A stretch of DNA of 64,000 bases, from NCBI GenBank assembly GCA_001599595.1, contig BCHH01000015.1, forward strand, positions 935,544 through 999,543, written 5' to 3'. The notes beneath the pieces are model-generated. The model was not told the origin of the DNA and did not search any database. It saw only the letters and a program-made list of their open reading frames with translations. Source of the DNA: Beverwykella pulmonaria (lineage: Eukaryota > Ascomycota > Dothideomycetes > Pleosporales > Melanommataceae). Shown piece by piece: positions 59,301-64,000 of the stretch; positions within the stretch are counted from its first letter, which is position 1; every line of letters begins with the position of its first letter. The translations under genes and the position numbers were made by a program.

Positions 59301-59730
59301 CTCAACACCGTTCATGGCCTATCTGTCTGCATGCTCGTCAGGATTAAGCAAGGTCGATGAGCTATCGGATGAGGGAATACATCCCGCCAGCGCCATGCAG
59401 CTTGCAGGATTCCGACATGTCATAGCTTCTCTTTGGGATGTGTCAGACAGATACTGCGTTGACGTGGCACGGAAAGTTTACGAGACTTTGGGAAGTGAGG
59501 GTTTCACAGATGAATCTGTATGCCATGCTCTTTATAGGGCCGTCAAAACACTAAGAGATGAATGTGTTCGTAGCAAGAGCAATGCTCAATCACTCCCGAA
59601 CCAAGTAACCGCTGCATGTTCGGATGACGCTTTGCAAGAGAGAGATGCCATACCAGTAGGATACAAGACCAAAGAGGCGGAGACAGAGCTAGATGTGGCA
59701 TGGATGCCGTTTGCGCATTTTGGTGTCTAA
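56380..59730 (+). CDS. TPR-CHAT protease (separase/caspase-clan)
   Basis: One uninterrupted exon encodes 1116 aa. A helical head (1-60) precedes an alpha-solenoid of TPR-like pairs to about residue 600, with repeated D..RAL.L.EEA...P-type helices (DLEEAIRRAEKGLKIS, DLNRVIELDEEAIARR, DVDRALELAEEALEDT, DLEEALKCSKQAVDMT, DIDKAVQLATEAVDAL). Residues ~700-1116 are a CHAT domain. Its conserved His is H914 in VFHFAGHGKPD and its Cys is C985 in MAYLSACSSGLSK. PASAMQLAGFRHVIASLWDV and the terminal WMPFAHFGV complete the family pattern. CHAT proteases belong to the caspase/separase clan; the TPR part usually senses or binds a partner. In bacteria TPR-CHAT proteins act in immunity, for example with gRAMP. 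Here the partner may be the divergent caspase-fold protein. The gene shows no damage. Confidence 0.9.
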   Translation: METFIVDPGIASLIRDMSREELEAFAARHDGPILDEDIEISVYAFLLMFIHFGSEDHRAKALHLTTCWLNATKEDDPDRQRRCRLQKVIESSKVTGKKDIGLEAAIWAQKLQAQYKKEERSDTIDRAIQYAMTSIAFTVPPHPDRPSRLNLLANLHGQRYKLNPNQNLEDLSAALCYLGMAADEPFYDADPDKWMWLSNMSTWLLERWEKGELTTDLEEAIRRAEKGLKISPEACRNDCRIALVNGLNERYKLQGRLEDLNRVIELDEEAIARRSNVGLKRATYVADLALSLAKRYEIIGSSADVDRALELAEEALEDTPMGEPGQRASIMSALGVNHLLRYSRRHLKKDLEEALKCSKQAVDMTPDSQSPTLAFRLVHLGMCYIQLNYVIESSNDISLAILNIEKALDLSTKSTAEKSSWLETLSLCYSQRFKLKKEKPDIDKAVQLATEAVDALHITENAKDMLPQSLRVNLSTLFSLGKVLTERYEEYQDIIDKEHAIDAYMKAWKCSDGPSVIRIKCAAQAAMAFATEERWDMANSLLRDAVSLLSNVNPRMLRPSDMQYTLAGCEGLASMAAAVALNARSDPYQALKLLEIGRGIIAGTIMDMRIDLSKLMQLHPDLGQKYSDLRWKLVDFPAALKNVSFINLSSQNTSEALLRDTRDAEFKFKKLIETIQAHKGFEKFLLPPDREEIARAGDMGPVVTINVSPYRCDAFIVAKGAISALRLPNLNITELRAHLQVRNTMPSSPPFGIKNMKLAMEWLWDVAADPILSHLGYKDTIFTKNPPHIWWVLTGLLNRFPFHAAGYHDAGSKNTVLDRVMSSYASSIRSLIFKRQNQICRLGTSSDDKPGTAVLVALSQTPEQRPLPFVSAEVVVVDEILREMGLNIVRPPTKWKYRVLQSMRDCTVFHFAGHGKPDSFDPARSCLLLEDWRTDPLTVDDIRDNWVHGPAALLDQKSQHSRGKEQHPEAFKPGSTPFMAYLSACSSGLSKVDELSDEGIHPASAMQLAGFRHVIASLWDVSDRYCVDVARKVYETLGSEGFTDESVCHALYRAVKTLRDECVRSKSNAQSLPNQVTAACSDDALQERDAIPVGYKTKEAETELDVAWMPFAHFGV

Positions 59731-60431
59731 CAGTAGCATGAGCATGTGCAGTTGTTGTACGTTACAACGACGAGTTCCTTTTTTCCCACCATGCTGGGCA
59801 GGATAGCAATGCGACCGTCGAGGAAGCTGAGTCGTGGGACTGGCGGGATGGACAAGTGGGGTAGTGAAGGAGGGCATTATTTATATTCCGCAAGTATTTG
59901 ATATCCAACGAGGTGACAATAGATGGTTTCAGAGAGCTTCACTAATATAAAAACCAAAACTGGGGATGTAACGCGTGGTGAGTGTGCGGAGGGCAACCAA
60001 ACTGGGCGGAGCACGAAACAGGAAGGCCAGAAGAGACGCGCAACGCGAAAAGGAGGCAACAGAGTTGCGGGGTCAGGTGAAAAAGGTGCAAAGAAGCTGG
60101 CGCGACGTCACGTGAAGAGGTTTGAGGGGACGGACACTCTAAGGAGCCTTTCGTCTCTTCGTTCCCCGAGGCACACGTTATATCAGACACCTTTCTGAGA
60201 GTACAAATGTGACGGTATCAACCTGCTACGCCGCTTCCAATGTTATTTTTCCGCCATCACTCTTATGGGTCTAGCGCCTAAGGTCAACAATGTACCCCGC
60301 CCAATCAAGTCACGATTGCTGAGATGACCAACAGACTAACTTTTGAGCTCAATATACCTACCACCGTGCCACCTAGGTGCCTTCCAGCGTCTTCAACTTT
60401 CTCCCCCTTCCACCTAGCTGTATTCTGGACG
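59731..60431. other. Intergenic between TPR-CHAT gene and P450 remnant
   Basis: About 700 bp with no supported gene. Open frames on both strands at 59920-60200 are mutually overlapping, basic in composition and without motifs. The promoter of the P450 remnant should lie here. Confidence 0.35.
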
Positions 60432-60847
60432 ATGATGGAGTCCTCCACATTCGTGGCATCCGTGGCAGCGGTAGGCTTTGCCTATTTTGGGATGAAACTC
60501 ATCCAACATCGTCACGCCTACAAAGACCTGGTGAGTACTTTGCTATTTTCATGCTACGGTAGCACAGCAGAGCCTAGCTGCCCAGTGTACTTTTCATCTG
60601 ACTCGCTAAATAGCCAAAACCGCCATACTCCTTCTTATGGGGACACCTCAAACTGATGGGCGATAGATTTGCCCTTTTTCCAAATAATCCCCACTTCCAA
60701 GTCGCCGTCACGACGTTGTCGCAGAAGTACAACCTCCCTGGCATCTGGTATCTCGATCTCTGGCCTCTTGGGCCCCAACAGATGATCATTACGGACCCTG
60801 ACTTGGCCTTACATATGACCGTAGTGAAAAACCACCCAAAGCAGTGA
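60432..60847 (+). pseudogene. Cytochrome P450, truncated N-terminus
   Basis: Exons 60432-60530 and 60614-60847 encode the first ~110 residues of a fungal P450. There is an N-terminal membrane anchor (TFVASVAAVGFAYFGMKLIQ) and, after an 83-nt GT-AG intron, the proline-rich hinge PKPPYSFLWGHLKLMGDRF. Then come YNLPGIWYLDLWPLGPQQMI and ITDPDLALHMTVVKNHPK, matching the first beta sheet region. The frame ends at once at TGA 60845 where the sequence changes to AT-rich repeat-like DNA beginning CAGTGACATCGGG. The I-helix, ExxR and heme-Cys regions are missing, so the gene is a 5' remnant cut by an insertion or rearrangement. Confidence 0.8.
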
Positions 60848-61214
60848 CATCGGGAATTCGGTTAAATTTTCCGAACCATGTACTAACCATGGTTAACCAC
60901 AGGTTACCAGACAAACCATACAAACCATACAAATTATAAAAAGTTTAATATTTAATATAATGCCTTTTTGTTATAAACATGTCTCAAATCATTTAGCCTT
61001 GGACGCCGGTCTTGGGGTCCATTGGCTCGGAAGGCAATACTGGAGAAGAGTACGACTTCGGAGAAGTATTACTCCAGCATACTTGTGCCCGGAGGTGACC
61101 ACCTTATCACTTGAGCCTCACTTGAACCTCCTAGGTTTTATTGTGCTATCACCCTGCCTTACCACCTGACGTCACCTTTCGGCTCTCCTTCTCATCCTCT
61201 CCCATCCAGGGTAC
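60842..61214. other. Repeat-like sequence at the P450 breakpoint
   Basis: The segment begins CAGTGACATCGGGAATTCGG and contains the inverted pair TTCGG...CCGAA and several AACCATG/ACCATAC repeats. Ends starting CAGTG are common in hAT transposons. No partner end is visible in the window, so the call is tentative. Confidence 0.35.
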
Positions 61215-61595
61215 TGCCACCCGTAAGAGTGGGTTGCTTGAGGGTCTCTGTTGCGCATCTTCTATGTACTTGAGTTTCCCCAGCAAGTTGATTGGGGTTT
61301 ATTACTACTGAGCATCCTTAATGCAGGTGAGTTTCTTTTACGTGTTTGTTGAGGATCTCTGACGGGCACCCTCTACGTATTTGAGTTTCCTTGGTGGGTG
61401 GACTAGGATTCATCAACAAGCATCCTTTATGCATTTGAGTTTCTTCAGTGGGTTGATTAGGGTTTGTTAACAAGCATCCTTTATGTAGACGAGTTTCTTT
61501 GGTAGGTTAGTTGAGGGTTTCTCACAGCTATTCTCCACGCATATGAGTTTCCGTGTTGCATTACTTAAGGATCTTTGAAAAACAAGCATAATGAC
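61215..61595. repeat. ~54-bp tandem repeat, about six units
   Basis: Units begin GAGTTTC at about 61272, 61330, 61383, 61437, 61492 and 61545, with spacings of 53-58 bp. They share TGGGTTGATTAGGGTTTGTT and AACAAGCATCCTTTATGC-like cores and have diverged by up to a third. The array lies just beyond the 3' end of the SNF2-like gene. Confidence 0.85.
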
Positions 61596-61710
61596 ATGAA
61601 AGAAATGTTGAATTGTCTANCTTAATCTGCTAGCAAAACCGTGCTGCAATAGTATTTATCCCTTCTTTGGTGCAACATCTTCGATCTCGCTTATATGCTT
61701 TAACCGCGCC

Positions 61711-64000
61711 TTAGCCCAGCTCTAAAGTATCTGCCTCTGCCTCCTGCACAATCCTATTAATTAGCTCTGCAAACTTGCCCCTCTCCATTAATGCGTCCTC
61801 AACCTCTACACCCTTCATGTGTAATGAGTATATGTGGACCTTTTTCTTTTGCCCAATTCTGTTCTGGCGGAACCTCTGTTGTTTGCTTAGTTGCTGGTTA
61901 ATTAATGGCTCTATCTCAACCATCTGAGCAGAGCGCTGGAGGTTCAGACCTGTCCCCATTGTCTTTGATGTAGCCACAAACATAGAGGGGAAGCAGCCTT
62001 GGTGAACAAACACTGACTCACCCTCGCCCGTGGTCTGCTTTTCAGCTTCGACAAACTTGGCAATATTTTCGCGTCGTACTTTCGTTGACAGCCATGACCC
62101 ATGCTGATACCACTCCTCATTTTCAAATTCCCTCCTTAGCCATCGTTCTAGGATCATCACCACGAACCCGAACTCTGACACGATGACCAGCTTTGACGTC
62201 AACTCGCCCGCCTTTTCTTCTCTTTTCCGGTCCTCTACCAGGTTCTTAATTATCTTTCTTAGCGCATCAAGTTTCGGGGCGTCCTTGATAATGCACTCAT
62301 AGTGTTCATCAATGAAGTCTGTGACAAACTGTCCAGCTCCATCCTGATCCTCATCGTAGAGCATCAATTCACTATCAGCTTCAGTCTGTTTTCGTGGTCG
62401 CAAGTCTTCAAACCACCTCATTTCGCAGCACTTGTCCTGCGTCACATTGTGCCCCTTCTGCATGAACTCATTCCAGATATCTGCTAGTCCTGGAAACGTT
62501 GGAAGAATCCTCGCAATGTGGCTGCCTGAGATGATGTTCCGCGCGGTGTTCCGAGCATCCTTGTCCACCCGCTTATTCCTCCGAATAGCGTCGTTAATCG
62601 CCCTCGCTGAGTCCTTCGCCTTNATTTTCAGGGTTGCTAGTCTTTCATTGCAAGCCCTTAATTGCTTTTCGAGTGGAATTACCTCTACTGGTATTAACTC
62701 CATGCCAGGCAGCTTGACAATTGGATCTCCGTTACCCATCCTAGTGTCGTCTGTGCGGCGGATACATACTCTTGAGAAGTAAAGGCTCCATTCTGTTGCT
62801 AAGAACCTAAGCGAATCTTGATTAAAGCTGATGCCTTTCTTCTTTAAGTTCTCAAGCTCCCTAAACCGTGTTGAAAAATTCTGCAGGCTGTNCATGTCTA
62901 TTGCGTTCTTCTTGTCCAGTATGTCATCAACAGGAAGGAAATCAACAGACTCTCCATCTTTAATCATCCCCTCCACAGTCCATCTAAGCTGGCGCTGGAG
63001 CTCAGAAAGCGCAAACCACCAGGGAGTGAGCTCCTTTGGGTTGATTCCAATAGGAGTCCCAGAGAGCATGATTAGNAGGGGAGGCACGCCCTTGGTGTAC
63101 ATTAGGGCTTCACCTGCTGTGTGTGGGTTGTCCCAAGGTAGCAATGTCCAGATTATGTGTTGGAATGTGCGCGTATCGCCTGTTTTCTCAAGATGGGCTT
63201 CGTCAATGAGTATTCCAGCAAACCTCATTGCACTAAAGCCAGCAACCTGGGATGGGCCTCGTACCCACCCAGCTAGATTACCCTTTAGTCTTACTGCAGA
63301 GAAAACTGGAAATTCGGTAGTTGTTGTNCCTAAGAACGCATCGTTGATCTTCTTTGCGTAATTTCGCACGCATCCCTGCGTGCTGAGGATTATCGTGCAG
63401 TGCTTTGGTGTAGTAGTGAGCCATTCTCCAGTCTCTGGAATGCATGCTAGGTCGCGGGGATTNATCTCCATACTGTTTGTGCCACCATACCCAAGTGTCC
63501 ACACCTCCCTATTTGCCACATGCTGGAGGCTGTCATTATGCTCAATTACAATTTGCAGGCGTTGCGCTGGGAATGTATTGAGGATGTCGTCAACCCATTG
63601 TGGTATAACTGATGTGACTTCACAGATAACCATCCATGGACCTTCTCTTGCAACCCATTTTGACGCAAGTGAATCATGCTCACATGCGCAGCGGAAAGGG
63701 GTGTGCTGATTTGTAGATGGGCATTTCAGTCCAGGTTGGGCCTCAACAANATGCTCTGGCCCGTTAAAATCTTGATNATTGTGCCTTTTTGCTTTTGCAT
63801 ATGCGGCCATCTCTTCTCGCTGTTCAAGCACAACGCCATTAAACCATGCGATCATTACCGACTCGACTGATTTCCCTAGCCCTTGAAGATCGGCAAGCCA
63901 GCCACCGCATGTTGTCCGTGTCCGCTCGCAGGCCCACAACAGCAGGACAAGTTGGTGCAGAAACAATTTGCGCTTAAAGCCTCGGACAGGGATTGGGTCG
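61711..64000 (-). CDS. SNF2-family helicase/ATPase, 5' end beyond the window
   Basis: The minus-strand frame is open from the window edge to TAA at 61711, at least 760 residues. The helicase signatures are in order: HQLVLLLWACERTRTTCGGW with the P-loop LADLQGLGKSVESV, the DEAH box GILIDEAHLEKTGDTR, the motif III region LIMLSGTPIGINPKELTPWW, and the C-terminal RecA lobe with VIVSEFGFVVMILERWL, TSKTMGTGLNLQRS and QRFRQNRIGQKKKVHIYSL (motifs V and VI). It is therefore a DNA-translocating or chromatin-remodelling-type ATPase. Seven ambiguous bases fall inside the frame, yet no stop is seen. The methionine-like start inside the window is a TTG, so the true start is upstream of the edge. Being next to tandem repeats and ambiguous bases suggests a multicopy, perhaps transposon-carried, gene. 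Confidence 0.85.
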   Translation of the reverse strand, partial: DPIPVRGFKRKLFLHQLVLLLWACERTRTTCGGWLADLQGLGKSVESVMIAWFNGVVLEQREEMAAYAKAKRHNXQDFNGPEHXVEAQPGLKCPSTNQHTPFRCACEHDSLASKWVAREGPWMVICEVTSVIPQWVDDILNTFPAQRLQIVIEHNDSLQHVANREVWTLGYGGTNSMEXNPRDLACIPETGEWLTTTPKHCTIILSTQGCVRNYAKKINDAFLXTTTTEFPVFSAVRLKGNLAGWVRGPSQVAGFSAMRFAGILIDEAHLEKTGDTRTFQHIIWTLLPWDNPHTAGEALMYTKGVPPXLIMLSGTPIGINPKELTPWWFALSELQRQLRWTVEGMIKDGESVDFLPVDDILDKKNAIDMXSLQNFSTRFRELENLKKKGISFNQDSLRFLATEWSLYFSRVCIRRTDDTRMGNGDPIVKLPGMELIPVEVIPLEKQLRACNERLATLKXKAKDSARAINDAIRRNKRVDKDARNTARNIISGSHIARILPTFPGLADIWNEFMQKGHNVTQDKCCEMRWFEDLRPRKQTEADSELMLYDEDQDGAGQFVTDFIDEHYECIIKDAPKLDALRKIIKNLVEDRKREEKAGELTSKLVIVSEFGFVVMILERWLRREFENEEWYQHGSWLSTKVRRENIAKFVEAEKQTTGEGESVFVHQGCFPSMFVATSKTMGTGLNLQRSAQMVEIEPLINQQLSKQQRFRQNRIGQKKKVHIYSLHMKGVEVEDALMERGKFAELINRIVQEAEADTLELG

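Noticed and set aside
59923..60198. 91-aa basic ORF between the CHAT and P450 genes
   Set aside because: An equally long frame overlaps on the other strand and neither has a motif or conserved texture.

Overview
The window is nuclear DNA of a filamentous ascomycete, most likely from the Leotiomycetes/Helotiales. The reasons are short GT-AG introns of about 41-100 nt, HET/NACHT heterokaryon-incompatibility genes, a fungal CorA-like membrane protein, a fungal APC permease, and AT-rich transposon debris with stop codons and C-to-T/G-to-A differences typical of repeat-induced point mutation (RIP). Placement below phylum is inference. Exon joins were chosen by hand from splice consensus and reading phase; none is backed by transcripts.

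1-9.7 kb is gene-dense metabolism: succinyl-CoA:3-oxoacid CoA-transferase, a Rossmann NAD(P)-binding protein, a 3-hydroxyisobutyrate-dehydrogenase-like enzyme, an SDR, a type-B carboxylesterase and a metallo-beta-lactamase-fold hydrolase (lactonase type). Esterase, hydrolase, two dehydrogenases and a CoA-transferase could form a small catabolic cluster, which is inference.

9.7-24.3 kb is a self-recognition/signalling neighbourhood. It holds a decayed NB-ARC/TPR-type STAND remnant, a HET-NACHT gene broken by an in-frame TGA near its C-terminus, a HET-domain fragment, a vWA protein with an intact MIDAS and two CxxC pairs, a convergent disordered proline/serine-rich ORF, a seven-exon CorA-like membrane protein, and a weak two-exon hypothetical.

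25.0-44.7 kb is one large decayed DNA transposon, about 19.7 kb between long inverted terminal arms. It carries a pseudogenised Plavaka/CACTA-like transposase on the plus strand, a long unrecognised pseudogene on the minus strand, an internally deleted second copy of that pseudogene, subterminal repeats, and a 17-bp dyad motif (TACTST-N5-ASAGTA) repeated roughly twenty times. A separate 541-bp element with an 8-bp target duplication sits in the left arm.

44.8-53.3 kb holds an APC-family amino-acid/GABA permease, a dead Tc1/mariner copy with terminal inverted repeats, an ankyrin-repeat protein and a short kinesin-motor-like P-loop ORF.

53.6-59.7 kb is the most interesting locus: a caspase-fold (C14) protease with a SAM-like C-terminus and, head to head 347 bp away, a giant TPR-CHAT protease. 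Both have intact His/Cys dyads. The pair looks like a two-protease cell-death or immunity module sharing a bidirectional promoter.

60.4-64 kb holds a cytochrome P450 truncated after about 110 residues by a transposon-like junction, a ~54-bp tandem repeat, and an SNF2-family helicase running off the window edge in sequence dotted with ambiguous bases, suggesting a collapsed multicopy repeat.
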